From: Rhizobiales bacterium NRL2 | GTDB lineage: Bacteria > Pseudomonadota > Alphaproteobacteria > Minwuiales > Minwuiaceae | DNA: 64,000 nucleotides | Assembly (NCBI GenBank): GCA_001664005.1 | Contig: CP016093.1 | Coordinates: forward strand, 1,557,001-1,621,000 | Reading direction: 5' to 3' | Part shown: positions 53,696 to 62,656 of the stretch, in pieces | Position numbering within the stretch: position 1 is the first letter of the stretch | How the letters are laid out: each line of letters begins with the position of its first letter | Made by a program: the position numbers and the translations under genes | Notes under the pieces: model-generated | The model's database searches: none | Seen by the model: the letters and a program-made list of their open reading frames with translations, nothing else | What the model was told of the DNA's origin: nothing

Positions 53696-56318
53696 GGCGC
53701 GCCAGGGCGGCCTGGAAGTTCGCGATCTGCTTCTGGATTTGCGCCGGCGGCCGCTCCAGCAGGGCCTCGCGTCGACGCTTGGCCAGCGGGTCCTCGTTGC
53801 TTGCGGTCAGGCTGTCGAACGCCTTCTCGATCTGTTTCAGGGCGAAGCCCATATGGTCGCGTGCGTCCGCAGCTGCCTCGAAGTCCAGCAAGTTGACGAA
53901 CTTGCCGAAGCCGAGGGCGAAGACGTCGTCGCGTTCCTTCATCTTCGGCCCGAAGATGTCGGTTTCCTTCAGGCCGAGGCCCGGCAGGGCGTCGAATCCC
54001 TCCGAACCGCCGCGCAGCGAGATCTTGGAGTCGCTCCGCGCATTGACCCTGAGATATTCGTGGTCGCCCTCGCGCTTGACCTCGACCAGGCCGTCGCGGC
54101 CGAGCACGCGGTTCATCTGAAAGGCGACCCAGCGGATCGAATCGTCGGCCTCGATATCGATACGGCGCAGCGGACCGTCGTCGACCGCCATGGAGAAGGA
54201 CATGCCCGGCCTGACCGCGCTGGTCGAGGTCACGGTCAGCGAACCGATATCGCCGATATTGCCGTGCCCGAGGCCGAGGCGGGTCAGGGCGGAATCGCCT
54301 TTCTCGTCGATCACGATGGCGTTGGAATCCACGCGGCCGTTGATGCCGGAGTAGGTCTTCGTGGTCTGCGGCGCGCCATTGGCGTCCATGCGGCTGATGA
54401 AGCCGTCGCGGCTGCCGACCAGGTTGTTGCCGTCCAGATCGCCTTCCGTCTCGCCGGTGACGTAGATCTCGCCGGTGGATGCAATGGCGAGACCGCGGAT
54501 ACGGTCGGCCTCGGCAGTGCCCAGATAGGCGCCGAAATCCATGCTCCCGCTGGCTTCGTCGAGCCGGGCCACGAAGCCGTCGGCGCCGCCCGAATGGGTC
54601 AGGCGGCCGTCGGTCCCCGCACCGGTGAAAGTGCTGTCCGTGGTGTCGCCGGCGACGAAGATCTTGCCGGCCCCGTCGACTTCGATGGCGGAGATGCGGG
54701 TGGTCTCGCCGGCTCCGCCGACAGTGATGGTTCGCGTCGGCCCGGCGGCGAGGTCATTGACGTCATAGACGTTGACGACGCCCTGGCCGTCGTCGTTGAC
54801 CGCGACATAGGCGAGGCCGTTCGCCACCCGGACCGCGCTGGCCGTCTCGCTGCCGGCATCGCCGAACTGGATCTGGTCGAGCACCGCGCCGTTGCCGGCC
54901 GAAAGCCGCTGGACATAGGCGTCCTGCCCGCCCTGGTGGGTCTGGCCGGAAAGGGCGCCGGCGCTGGCGCCCGCCACGACGACATTGCCGTCGGCGTCGA
55001 AGTCGACCGCGAAGGCCGCGTCGACCGCCTGCGGGCCCGTGTGGCGGGTCCACTGCGCTTCGCCGCCCGAGTCGTAGAGGGTCACGAAGCTGTTGATGCC
55101 GTTGTCGGGGGAGGCTTCGGTCAGGGGCTTGTTGGCGCGGCCTGAAATGGCGACCGAGCCATCGTCGGAGACGGCCAGGCCATAGCCTTCGGCGGTGTCG
55201 GTCGAGCCGACGAGCCGCCGCCAGACCTCGTTGCCGGCGGCGTCGTAGCGGGTCAGGAAAACGTCCTTCTCGCCGCCGACGACCTGCCCGCCGATGTCGC
55301 CGGAGGTGGTGCCCAGCACGAACAGCTCGCCATTGGGACCGAGAGCGGACGCGGCGATCTGGGAGACACCGTCCTCGACCTCGGTCTTGGCGTCGAAGGC
55401 CTGGGTCATCGCACCGTCGAGCTCGGTGAACTTGCGCACGCTGCCCTTGGCGAACTCGCCATTGCCGGAGGTGCCCGCAACATAGACCGCCGCGTCGCCG
55501 TCGACCGGGGTCAGCACGACCTCCTCCAGGATGGAGCGCGTGACCTTCAGGCCGAATTTTCCTTCCCCATCGCCATAGGTGAAGAACCGCGTCGTCACCC
55601 CGGCGGCTTCCAGTTGCGTATTGATGTGCTCGGAGATGTTGCCGAGCGTCTTCGAGGCGCCGATGTCCGCCAGGTCGATGGCGATGTCGAAGACGGAGCC
55701 GTCGCTCTTGGTGACGTTGATGTTGAAGCGCGTATTCGAATCCAGACCCGGAACCGCGTCGCCGACGCTGCTCATCAGCCGCCGACCCTCGTACTCCGAG
55801 GACGAGCGGGGGATGCGCGCGTCCGTCTCGGCCTTCGTCTCGAGCGGCCCGGCGATGAGCTTCACGCCCGACAGCTGGGACTTGGCGACGAAATCGAAGA
55901 TCTCGCTCTCGTAGCGCTCGAACTGCTTCTGGAGCTGGCCGCGCACCAGGTCGGCGCGCTTGTCCTCTGCGGCGAAGGCCGCCAGGGCCTGCATCTTCTT
56001 CATCCCCTTCCACATCCGGAAGAGGTTCTCCTGGGTCTTGGTCAGGTCGGAGCGCAGGCCCTCCCCGGTGCCTGCGAAAAGGTTGTTCCGCGACAGGTGC
56101 TCGCCCAGTTCGTCCGGCAGATCGAGCAGGCCCGCCGGCTTGTCCCACGGGGCGATGACGTCCGGGCCGCGGCTGCCGGCGGCGGTCGGCGCGACGCCGC
56201 GAGCGACCGCGTTCTGCGCCAGCTTGGCGTTGAACGCGCCCTGCAGCAGCGAGCTGTCGATCGAGAACAGCGTGATTGTCCGCGTCTGACTGTCGTTTCC
56301 GCCGAATATGCCGACCAT
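53685..56318 (-). CDS. FlaEY-like flagellar protein with flagellin-like ends and an SBBP-type repeat insert
   Basis: This 877-residue protein has flagellin-like ends (a helical N-terminal region to about residue 170 and a helical end from about 815). Beta-rich segments (residues about 195-270 and 720-800) resemble flagellin hypervariable and hook-IN domains. Between them, about residues 270-700, lies a repeated segment (GEIYVTGETEGDL, GEKDVFLTRYDAAG, GGQDAYVQRLSAG) like the beta-propeller SBBP repeat. The layout recalls Caulobacter FlaEY, a factor linked to flagellin export and assembly. A perfect CtrA box and a FliL-like divergent gene support flagellar function. The precise role is inferred. 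Confidence 0.6.
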   Translation of the reverse strand: MVGIFGGNDSQTRTITLFSIDSSLLQGAFNAKLAQNAVARGVAPTAAGSRGPDVIAPWDKPAGLLDLPDELGEHLSRNNLFAGTGEGLRSDLTKTQENLFRMWKGMKKMQALAAFAAEDKRADLVRGQLQKQFERYESEIFDFVAKSQLSGVKLIAGPLETKAETDARIPRSSSEYEGRRLMSSVGDAVPGLDSNTRFNINVTKSDGSVFDIAIDLADIGASKTLGNISEHINTQLEAAGVTTRFFTYGDGEGKFGLKVTRSILEEVVLTPVDGDAAVYVAGTSGNGEFAKGSVRKFTELDGAMTQAFDAKTEVEDGVSQIAASALGPNGELFVLGTTSGDIGGQVVGGEKDVFLTRYDAAGNEVWRRLVGSTDTAEGYGLAVSDDGSVAISGRANKPLTEASPDNGINSFVTLYDSGGEAQWTRHTGPQAVDAAFAVDFDADGNVVVAGASAGALSGQTHQGGQDAYVQRLSAGNGAVLDQIQFGDAGSETASAVRVANGLAYVAVNDDGQGVVNVYDVNDLAAGPTRTITVGGAGETTRISAIEVDGAGKIFVAGDTTDSTFTGAGTDGRLTHSGGADGFVARLDEASGSMDFGAYLGTAEADRIRGLAIASTGEIYVTGETEGDLDGNNLVGSRDGFISRMDANGAPQTTKTYSGINGRVDSNAIVIDEKGDSALTRLGLGHGNIGDIGSLTVTSTSAVRPGMSFSMAVDDGPLRRIDIEADDSIRWVAFQMNRVLGRDGLVEVKREGDHEYLRVNARSDSKISLRGGSEGFDALPGLGLKETDIFGPKMKERDDVFALGFGKFVNLLDFEAAADARDHMGFALKQIEKAFDSLTASNEDPLAKRRREALLERPPAQIQKQIANFQAALARLSG

Positions 56319-56369
56319 GGCCCTTTTCCGGGAGGGAGTTCTCCACCTGTCATTGGGCGCGGCGAGCGC

Positions 56370-56384
56370 TTAAGGATCGATTAA
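56370..56384. promoter_or_regulatory. CtrA binding site between the FlaEY-like and FliL-like genes
   Basis: TTAA-GGATCGA-TTAA matches the full CtrA consensus TTAA-N7-TTAA. It is 52 bases before the FlaEY-like start and 85 bases before the FliL-like start, in a gap of 150 bases. CtrA is the established class II flagellar regulator in alphaproteobacteria. Confidence 0.65.
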
Positions 56385-56468
56385 CGCAGGCCGGTTCAGC
56401 AGCTGTTAACGGCTTCCGGGCTACACTTTTCCGATGAACCTGAAACAGCCGGATCTCGGGCGGAAACG

Positions 56469-56915
56469 ATGAAGAAACTGATCATTTTCGGTGCGCTCGG
56501 CCTGCTGCTGGCCGGCGGCGGCGGTGCGGCCTTCATGATGATGTCGGGCGGCGAGTCGCCCGCCCAGGCGGAGACGGCGGCCATCACGCCGCCGTCGGAG
56601 CCCATCTACCTGCGCATGGAGGGTCTGACGGCGCCGATCATCCGCGCGAACCGAATCCGCCACTACATCTTCCTGAACGTGACCATGGAGATGGCGAGCA
56701 GCACCGCACGCGATGAGGCCATGACGCTGAAACCGCGATTGCATGACGCCTTCCTGCGGGAGTTCTACGGCCGCTCGGTGACCGACAAGGACGGCTCGGG
56801 CCGCATCGACTTCGAATCGGTGAAGAACCGCCTGGTCAAGCAGGCCAACGAGGTGCTGGGCGAAGGGCAGGTGATCGACGTGCTGGTCACGCGCGCCATG
56901 CGCGGCGCGGGCTAG
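56469..56915 (+). CDS. FliL-like flagellar protein
   Basis: This 148-residue single-pass protein has an N-terminal membrane helix (LIIFGALGLLLAGGGGAAFMM, residues about 4-24), a short linker, and a soluble domain in the FliL pattern. IYLRMEGLTAPIIRANRI and LNVTMEMA are its beta strands, and LKPRLHDAFLREFY and FESVKNRLVKQANEVLG its helices. FliL strengthens the stator-rotor connection of the flagellar motor. A role is inferred from this and from the divergent FlaEY-like gene with its CtrA box. The family match is weak in places. Confidence 0.6.
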   Translation: MKKLIIFGALGLLLAGGGGAAFMMMSGGESPAQAETAAITPPSEPIYLRMEGLTAPIIRANRIRHYIFLNVTMEMASSTARDEAMTLKPRLHDAFLREFYGRSVTDKDGSGRIDFESVKNRLVKQANEVLGEGQVIDVLVTRAMRGAG

Positions 56916-56916
56916 G

Positions 56917-57267
56917 TCAGCCGCGTTTCAGCTCGACCGGCCGCCCGTGAGGCGTGGCGAGATAGGCCTGCCGCCAGGCGTCCCTGCGTTCGTCCAGTTG
57001 CGCTGCGCCGGCGAGTCCCTTTTCGGCGCAGAGCCGCTCCAGCGCCGCCAGCCAGTGCCGGTAATAGGTGTCGCCCCGGTCGGCGTCGCCGGCAGTCCTG
57101 GCGCGGTCGATCTCCGCCGACAGCGTCGCCGCCCACTCCGCCCAGGTGAAATGACCCTGCTCGTGCAGCCGCACGGTGAGCGCGAAGGCTTCCGCCTCCC
57201 AGGGTTCGGCGAAGACGGGGCCGTCGGCGTCGCGCGGCAGGCCGGGCAGGTCCGCGGGCGCGCTCAT
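56917..57267 (-). CDS. Nitrile hydratase accessory (activator) protein
   Basis: This 116-residue protein follows the beta subunit gene and resembles its N-terminal half (FAEPWEAEAFALTVRLHEQGHFTWAEWAATL), as expected for the NhlE/activator family that delivers cobalt to the alpha subunit. YYRHWLAALERLCAEKGL is the second conserved segment. It overlaps the beta gene by four bases (ATGA). No cobalt transporter gene is next to it. Confidence 0.85.
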   Translation of the reverse strand: MSAPADLPGLPRDADGPVFAEPWEAEAFALTVRLHEQGHFTWAEWAATLSAEIDRARTAGDADRGDTYYRHWLAALERLCAEKGLAGAAQLDERRDAWRQAYLATPHGRPVELKRG

Positions 57268-57926
57268 GCCGTCTCCAGGTGCGGTTCCCAGAGGTCCACC
57301 ATGACCGCGCCGCCGAAGGCGTCCGGACCCCAGATTTCCTTCGCGTCGAAGCGGACGGTGTAGAGATGCTCGCCCCGGCGCTCGCCATGCGCGTTGGCGT
57401 CGGCGAAGACATGGCCGCCATGGTGCAGCACGACCTCGCCGACATGGCCGCGGACGTATCGCGGTGAGCGGGTGTGGCCCGCCGGGTTGATGTTCAGCGC
57501 CCGGACCCTGTCGCCAATGGCGAAGGCGGCGGGCCGCCCGGCGTCCAGCGACGCGGGGCCGCCCTTGTCGAAGACCCGGTCCACCGTGCCGGCCTTCAGG
57601 AGGCGGTACTCGTCCCGCGCAACCTTCCGCTCCGGGCGGCCGCTGGTCAGTTCCGCTTCGGTGATCAGGCCCTTCTCGACCATCTGCCGGCCGACGGCGT
57701 CGAGCCATTTCTCGTAATAGCCGGCGCGGAGGTAGTCGGCGGGGTTCATGCGCTCGCGGGCGTGACGGGCCTCGTCGATGGACCACTCGCCCAGGAAACC
57801 GGCGGCAAGCGTCAGGGCGAAGACGCGCCGCTCCCAGGGCTCGTGAAACAGGGGCTCCTCCGCCTCCGGCTCCGGCGCGATGGGCCCGAAGCCCTGCATC
57901 CCGCCCATGTCATGGACGCCGTTCAT
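57264..57926 (-). CDS. nthB: Nitrile hydratase beta subunit
   Basis: This 220-residue beta subunit has the helical start [16 protein letters not shown] and the [21 protein letters not shown] segment, then the C-terminal barrel [39 protein letters not shown] contains the arginines that contact the metal-site sulfenate oxygens in known enzymes. It pairs with the alpha subunit and hydrates nitriles to amides. It overlaps the alpha gene by four bases (ATGA). Confidence 0.94.
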   Translation of the reverse strand: MNGVHDMGGMQGFGPIAPEPEAEEPLFHEPWERRVFALTLAAGFLGEWSIDEARHARERMNPADYLRAGYYEKWLDAVGRQMVEKGLITEAELTSGRPERKVARDEYRLLKAGTVDRVFDKGGPASLDAGRPAAFAIGDRVRALNINPAGHTRSPRYVRGHVGEVVLHHGGHVFADANAHGERRGEHLYTVRFDAKEIWGPDAFGGAVMVDLWEPHLETA

Positions 57927-58552
57927 CGCCCCGCCTCTGGGCTTCGCGCCTTCTCGACGCCGATCATGGAGTTCCGCGTGACCAGTTTCTCAAGTTCGTC
58001 CGTCCCCCAGCCCTCGGCGCCGGCGGGCCGCTCGGGGATGACGAGATAGCGGACTTCCGAAGTGGAATCCCAGACGTCGATCTCGACGTCGTCGGCCAGT
58101 TCCGTTCCGAACTCGGCCAGCACGCCGCGCGGATCGATCACGGCGCGGCTGCGGTAGGGCGATGACTTGTACCAGGCCGGCGGCAGGCCGAGCACCGGCC
58201 ACGGATAGCAGGAGCAGAGCGTGCAGACGACGAGGTTGTGGCGCTTGGGGCCGTTCCAGACGGCGACCATGTGTTCGCCCTGGCGGCCGGTGAAACCCAT
58301 CGAGGAAATCGCCGCCGTGGCGTCGTCCCGCAGGGCGTCGGCGAAGGCCGGATCGGTCCAGGCGCGGGCGACGACCTTCGCGCCATTGCGCGGTCCGACG
58401 CGGTGCTCGTAGCGCTCGATGATTTCCTCGAGCGCCTGCGGGTCGACAAGTCCCTTCTCGACCAGCAGCGATTCCAGCGCCTTCGTGCGCAGCGCCAGAT
58501 CGTGCGGCGGATCGGTATGGTCGTCGTCGTGGTGGTGGCCGTCATGCGCCAT
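57923..58552 (-). CDS. nthA: Nitrile hydratase alpha subunit, cobalt type
   Basis: This 209-residue alpha subunit carries the metal-binding claw [11 protein letters not shown] (C110, C113, C115; two cysteines become oxidised in mature enzyme). The Thr in C-T-L-C marks the cobalt type; iron enzymes have Ser. The N-terminus is His/Asp-rich ([18 protein letters not shown]), perhaps helping cobalt loading. In this operon alpha precedes beta and then the activator. No amidase is adjacent, so the amide product is probably handled elsewhere. Confidence 0.95.
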   Translation of the reverse strand: MAHDGHHHDDDHTDPPHDLALRTKALESLLVEKGLVDPQALEEIIERYEHRVGPRNGAKVVARAWTDPAFADALRDDATAAISSMGFTGRQGEHMVAVWNGPKRHNLVVCTLCSCYPWPVLGLPPAWYKSSPYRSRAVIDPRGVLAEFGTELADDVEIDVWDSTSEVRYLVIPERPAGAEGWGTDELEKLVTRNSMIGVEKARSPEAGR

Positions 58553-58676
58553 GGTGGTCTCCCCATCGGACCTGATCGGGACAAGCTTGCCATGCGGCGC
58601 CGCCGCTGTCAGCGTCCCGGTCGGTTGCCCGGACAGGTTATACTGGCGGCCTTGCCAGTCTTGAAGGAGCGGCGCG

Positions 58677-59264
58677 ATGGACATTCTCGACCTCTGGCCA
58701 AGACTTCGGCGCGACTGGCGCGGTCCGGTCGCCGCACTTGCCGGTGCGGTGCTGGTGCTGGTCTTCGCCGCCCCGGGACTGGGTTTCCTGCTGGCCGTGT
58801 TGCTGGCCGGCGCGCTCGCCATGGGGCGCGATCCGGTGCGCGCTGCGCCAGACAGTCCAGCGGCGGTGCTCGCGCCCGTGGACGGGCGGGTGACGGCGGT
58901 GGAGCGCGCGGCCCCGCCGGCGTCCATGGGATTTGGCGAGGATGCCCGGCTTTGCGTGACCGTGGCGAGGGGCCCGCTGGATTCGGCGGCGCTGCGCCAG
59001 CCGGCGGACGGGTCAGTCCGCCGCGCGGGCGAGTTCGGCTGCATCATCTCCAACGAGGGGCAGGCGGATGTCGGGTTGCTGCTGGCGCCGGCGCAGTGGT
59101 CCATGCTGACGCGCCTGCGCACCGGTCGCGTGGGCGCCGCCGGCGACAGCCTGGGCGCGATGGGCCCGTTGGGTCAGGTGAAGGTCTATCTGGAGCCCGG
59201 CGTCGAAATCGCGGTCCGCCGCGGCCAGACCGTCATCGCGGGCGAGACGGCGCTGACGCGGTAG
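58677..59264 (+). CDS. Phosphatidylserine-decarboxylase-like protein lacking the active site
   Basis: This 195-residue protein starts with two membrane segments (about residues 18-50), like the small PSD-II type enzymes. It shares [11 protein letters not shown] in the middle and [27 protein letters not shown] at the end. The residues needed for activity are missing. The autocleavage Gly-Ser site (usually FGSR-x-D-VYL) reads LGQVKVYL here, so no pyruvoyl group can form, and the usual catalytic His in FDVHVNR is replaced by LDSAALRQ. It is probably a non-enzymatic paralogue. Confidence 0.7.
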   Translation: MDILDLWPRLRRDWRGPVAALAGAVLVLVFAAPGLGFLLAVLLAGALAMGRDPVRAAPDSPAAVLAPVDGRVTAVERAAPPASMGFGEDARLCVTVARGPLDSAALRQPADGSVRRAGEFGCIISNEGQADVGLLLAPAQWSMLTRLRTGRVGAAGDSLGAMGPLGQVKVYLEPGVEIAVRRGQTVIAGETALTR

Positions 59265-59280
59265 GCGGTGAAGCGGCACC

Positions 59281-59358
59281 GGATTCCTCGGGCTCGACCC
59301 GAGGATCCGTGAACCGGAAACGCCACGCCCACAGGCCCTCGGATCAGGTCCGAGGGCA
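59281..59358. repeat. Paired palindromic element, family 2, copy B
   Basis: Hairpins CCTCGGG-N5-CCCGAGG (59286-59304) and GCCCTCGGA-N5-TCCGAGGGC (59335-59357) lie between convergent genes. The second is of the same type as GCCCTTGG...CCAAGGGC at 51183-51205. The pair layout repeats that of the other elements. Confidence 0.7.
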
Positions 59359-59372
59359 TCAGCCGACCGTCC

Positions 59373-60971
59373 TCACGGTCGCATCCACATCCTAGCCCGG
59401 CCCGGCCGGAGGGTCGGCGCGACCATGTTGGTGAACTCGCAGAGCAGCGGCCGCGTCTCGCGGGGATCGACCATTTCCTCGATGGCGAAGGTCTCCGCGG
59501 TCCGGAAGGGGCTGCGCAGCTTTTCCAGCCGTTCGTTGATCTCGGCCAGCTTGGCGTCCTCGTCCTCGGCCGCGTCCAGCTCGGCGCGGTAGGCCGCCTC
59601 GATGCCGCCGGACAGCGGCAGCGAACCCCACCGGGCCGACAGCCAGGCGAAGCGGTAGTGGAAGCGGCTGGAGGGCGCATGCGCACCGCCGGCGACGCCG
59701 AAGGCGCTGCGGACGATCACCGAGCACCAGGGCGTGGTCGTCTGTTCGATGGCCGCCATGGCGCGGACGCCGAGGCGGATGGTGGCGTTGCGCTCGGCCT
59801 CCAGGCCGACCTGGAAACCGGGACAATCGCAGAGATAGACCACCGGCAGGTGGAAGGTCTCCGCCAGGTCCACCATGCGTATGACCTTCTGGCAGGCGTC
59901 GGAGGTCCAGACGCCGCCGTAATGGAACGGGTCGGAAGCCAGCAGGACGACCGGCCAGCCGTCGAAACGGGCCAGTCCGGCGATCACGGAGCGGCCGAAC
60001 AGCGGCGCGATCTCGAAGAAGCTGTTCTGATCCGCCACCAGCTCGATGATCTTCCGCATCTTGTAGACCTTGCGGATGTCGCGCGGCACGAGGGAGAACA
60101 GCTTCTCCTCGCGGCGGTCGACCGGATCGGCGCATTCGGTCCTGGGTGGCAGCTCGTCAATGGAGTTCGGCATGTAGGACAGGAACTGCCGGGCCTGCTC
60201 GAAGGCGTCCTCCTCGTCGTCGGCCGCGTTGTCGACGCCGCCCGCCGGGAGCTGGATCTGCCAGCCGCCGAGCTCCTGCTTGGTCAGGTCCTCGCCGATA
60301 CCCTTCACCACCGGGGGACCGGCGACGAACATGGCCGACTGCTCCTTGACCATGACCGAGAAATGGGTCGCGGCCAGCCGAGCGGCGCCCAGCCCCGCGA
60401 CCGAGCCGAGACCCAGGCCGACGGTCGGGATCTCGCCCATGTTGATCATGAGCTGCTCGGAGCCGAAGGACTGGCCCTGGCCGCCGGGCAGGTTGGCGTG
60501 GCCCTTGGTCTCGATGGTTTTCACCGAGCCGCCGCCGCCCGAACCCTCGATCAGGCGGATGATCGGGATGCGCAGGTCGCGCGCCATCTCTTCCGGATAG
60601 AGCGCCTTCGACTTGTTGGTCGCGTCGGCCGAACCACCGCGCACGGTGAAGTCGTCGCCCGAGATCACGACGGGACGGCCGTTCACCTGGCCGCGGCCCA
60701 TGACCGAGTTGTTGGGCAGCAGATGCACCAGACGGCCGTTCTCGTCGTACTGGCCGACGCCCGTCAGGCGGCCGATCTCCCGGAAGCTGCCGGGGTCGAG
60801 CAGTTTCCCGATGCGCTCCCGGACCGTCAGCCGGCCGCCGGCGTGCTGGCGGGCCACCTTGTCGGGACCGCCCATGCCGCCGGTCATCTCCTCGCGGAGA
60901 TGGAGTTCGTCGAGTTCCGGCGTCCAGTCCTTCGGCGCCGGCTTGTTGTCGGGGTTCGTCGTGTCAGGCAT
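59373..60971 (-). CDS. Acyl-CoA carboxylase beta subunit (carboxyltransferase)
   Basis: This 532-residue biotin-dependent carboxyltransferase has the N-terminal acyl-CoA-binding half (GGRLTVRERIGKLLDPGSF, RGGSADATNKSKALYPEEM) and the C-terminal half (FDGWPVVLLASDPFHYGGVW, VYLCDCPGFQVGLEAERNA). The sequence differs clearly from the first carboxylase beta gene of this window. No biotin carboxylase subunit is adjacent. It overlaps the amidohydrolase gene by 8 bases and so belongs to that operon. Confidence 0.87.
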   Translation of the reverse strand: MPDTTNPDNKPAPKDWTPELDELHLREEMTGGMGGPDKVARQHAGGRLTVRERIGKLLDPGSFREIGRLTGVGQYDENGRLVHLLPNNSVMGRGQVNGRPVVISGDDFTVRGGSADATNKSKALYPEEMARDLRIPIIRLIEGSGGGGSVKTIETKGHANLPGGQGQSFGSEQLMINMGEIPTVGLGLGSVAGLGAARLAATHFSVMVKEQSAMFVAGPPVVKGIGEDLTKQELGGWQIQLPAGGVDNAADDEEDAFEQARQFLSYMPNSIDELPPRTECADPVDRREEKLFSLVPRDIRKVYKMRKIIELVADQNSFFEIAPLFGRSVIAGLARFDGWPVVLLASDPFHYGGVWTSDACQKVIRMVDLAETFHLPVVYLCDCPGFQVGLEAERNATIRLGVRAMAAIEQTTTPWCSVIVRSAFGVAGGAHAPSSRFHYRFAWLSARWGSLPLSGGIEAAYRAELDAAEDEDAKLAEINERLEKLRSPFRTAETFAIEEMVDPRETRPLLCEFTNMVAPTLRPGRARMWMRP

Positions 60972-62646
60972 GTCCACCACGCAGCAGGTTTCCAGGAAGG
61001 GGACCGTTCGGGTCCACGGCGTCGGCATTGTCCTGCCGGATTAGGGTGCCGTTGACAATCACGGCGTCGATGCCGTCGGCCTCCGAGATCAGCCGGTCGG
61101 CGCCGGCCGGGAAATCCCAGACACGCTGGACGGGTCCGCAGCCCACGGTCTCGGGATCGAAGATCACGATGTCCGCGGGCCGGCCTTCGGCCAGTGTGCC
61201 CCGGTCGGTGATGCCGAAGACCTCGGCCGGGCGGCTGGTCAGCATGCGCACGGCTTCCTCGATGGAGAAGACCTTCTTCTCCCGCACCCAGCGGCCGAGC
61301 AGGTGCGTCGGCAGGCAGGCGTCGCAGAGCTGGCTGGCGTGCGCCCCGGCGTCGGAGAGGCCGATCACCGTGTTGCCGTCCTTCAGCAGCGGCTCGACCT
61401 CGTCCTCGAAATGGTTCGCCACCGGCATGCGGAAGCGCGCCTCCAGGTCGGTCGCCAGCGAGATGTCGAGCATGAAATCGGTCGGATGCTTGCCGGCCTG
61501 GGCGGCGGCATCCGCCAGGGTCATCTCCGCCAGCTCGGGATGGCCCGGGACGTCGGCGATGATGGTCATGTCGAAGCTGCGCTGGAAGCCGGGACGGATA
61601 TTGCCCGACAGCTTGTGGCGGAACGCGTCGCGGAAGTCGGCATCGGCGTAGAGGCGCTTCTTCTCGTCGAAGCTGGCGCCGCGCACCGGCTTGAAGACCG
61701 AGACAGGCTCGAAGATGAAGGGCGCCTTCATCTGGATCTCGAACATCAGGGCCCGCGGCGTGACCTGGGGCACGATGTCGAGGCCCTGTTTCTTCAGCTC
61801 CCGGGTGCGCTCGAGATGCTCTTCCGCCGTGCCGTCGGCGAGTTGCGTACCCGCCAGCATGGCGGTCCAGGTCACGGGGCGGCCCGTCTGGCGCGCAATC
61901 CGCTCGAATTCCGGGATGAACAGCTCACGGCCGATGGTGGCCTGCAGAATGCCCTTGTCCTTTTCGCCCAGCACGCCGGCCAGGGTCTCGATCTCATGCA
62001 TGGAGGCGAGGCGGCTCGGCACCGGCCGGCCGGCATAGCCCGTATGGGTCACGGCCTTGGAAGTGGCGAAGCCGATGGCGCCGGCGTCCAACGCCTCCTC
62101 GACGAGGCGCTTCATTTCGGCCAGTTCGTCGGCGTTGGCTTCGCGTTCCGTCGCTTCCTCGCCCATGACGTAGAGCCGGAGCGGCGTGTGGCCGCAGAAG
62201 ACGCTGATGTTGATGGCCGTGCCCAGCTTCTCCAGCGCATCAAGATACTCCGGAAAGCTCTCGAAGCCCCAGTCGCCCAGACCGCTTGTCAGCGCGGCCA
62301 CGCTCATGCCCTCGACGTTCTCCAGCGTGCGCATGATCAGGTCGCGGTGCTCGCGCCGCGTCGGCGCAACGGCGAAGCCGCAATTGCCCATCACGGCCGT
62401 GGTGACGCCGTGCCAGGGCGAGATCGACAGCATCCGGTCCCAGACCACCTGCGCGTCGTAGTGGGTGTGGATGTCGACGAAGCCCGGCGCGACGACATGG
62501 CCCTTCGCGTCGATGGTGCGCTCGGCGTCGCCGTCGACCTTGCCCATGGCGACGATCCGGCCGTCCTTGACGCCGATATCGCCCTTCCAGCCCTTGGCGC
62601 CGGTGCCGTCGACGATGGTTCCGTTGGTGATCTTGAGATCGAGCAT
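60964..62646 (-). CDS. N-acyl-D-amino-acid deacylase family amidohydrolase
   Basis: This 560-residue metal-dependent amidohydrolase has the N-terminal GFVDIHTHYDAQ (H-x-H), a nearby metal motif GHTPLRLYVMG, and the C-terminal catalytic Asp in VIGLSDAGAHASQL. ADIVIFDPETVG is the closing segment of D-aminoacylases. It hydrolyses N-acyl-D-amino acids or related amides. It lies between an amidohydrolase_2 gene and a carboxylase beta gene, suggesting a shared catabolic pathway. Confidence 0.9.
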   Translation of the reverse strand: MLDLKITNGTIVDGTGAKGWKGDIGVKDGRIVAMGKVDGDAERTIDAKGHVVAPGFVDIHTHYDAQVVWDRMLSISPWHGVTTAVMGNCGFAVAPTRREHRDLIMRTLENVEGMSVAALTSGLGDWGFESFPEYLDALEKLGTAINISVFCGHTPLRLYVMGEEATEREANADELAEMKRLVEEALDAGAIGFATSKAVTHTGYAGRPVPSRLASMHEIETLAGVLGEKDKGILQATIGRELFIPEFERIARQTGRPVTWTAMLAGTQLADGTAEEHLERTRELKKQGLDIVPQVTPRALMFEIQMKAPFIFEPVSVFKPVRGASFDEKKRLYADADFRDAFRHKLSGNIRPGFQRSFDMTIIADVPGHPELAEMTLADAAAQAGKHPTDFMLDISLATDLEARFRMPVANHFEDEVEPLLKDGNTVIGLSDAGAHASQLCDACLPTHLLGRWVREKKVFSIEEAVRMLTSRPAEVFGITDRGTLAEGRPADIVIFDPETVGCGPVQRVWDFPAGADRLISEADGIDAVIVNGTLIRQDNADAVDPNGPLPGNLLRGGHA

Positions 62647-62656
62647 CTTCCGCCTC

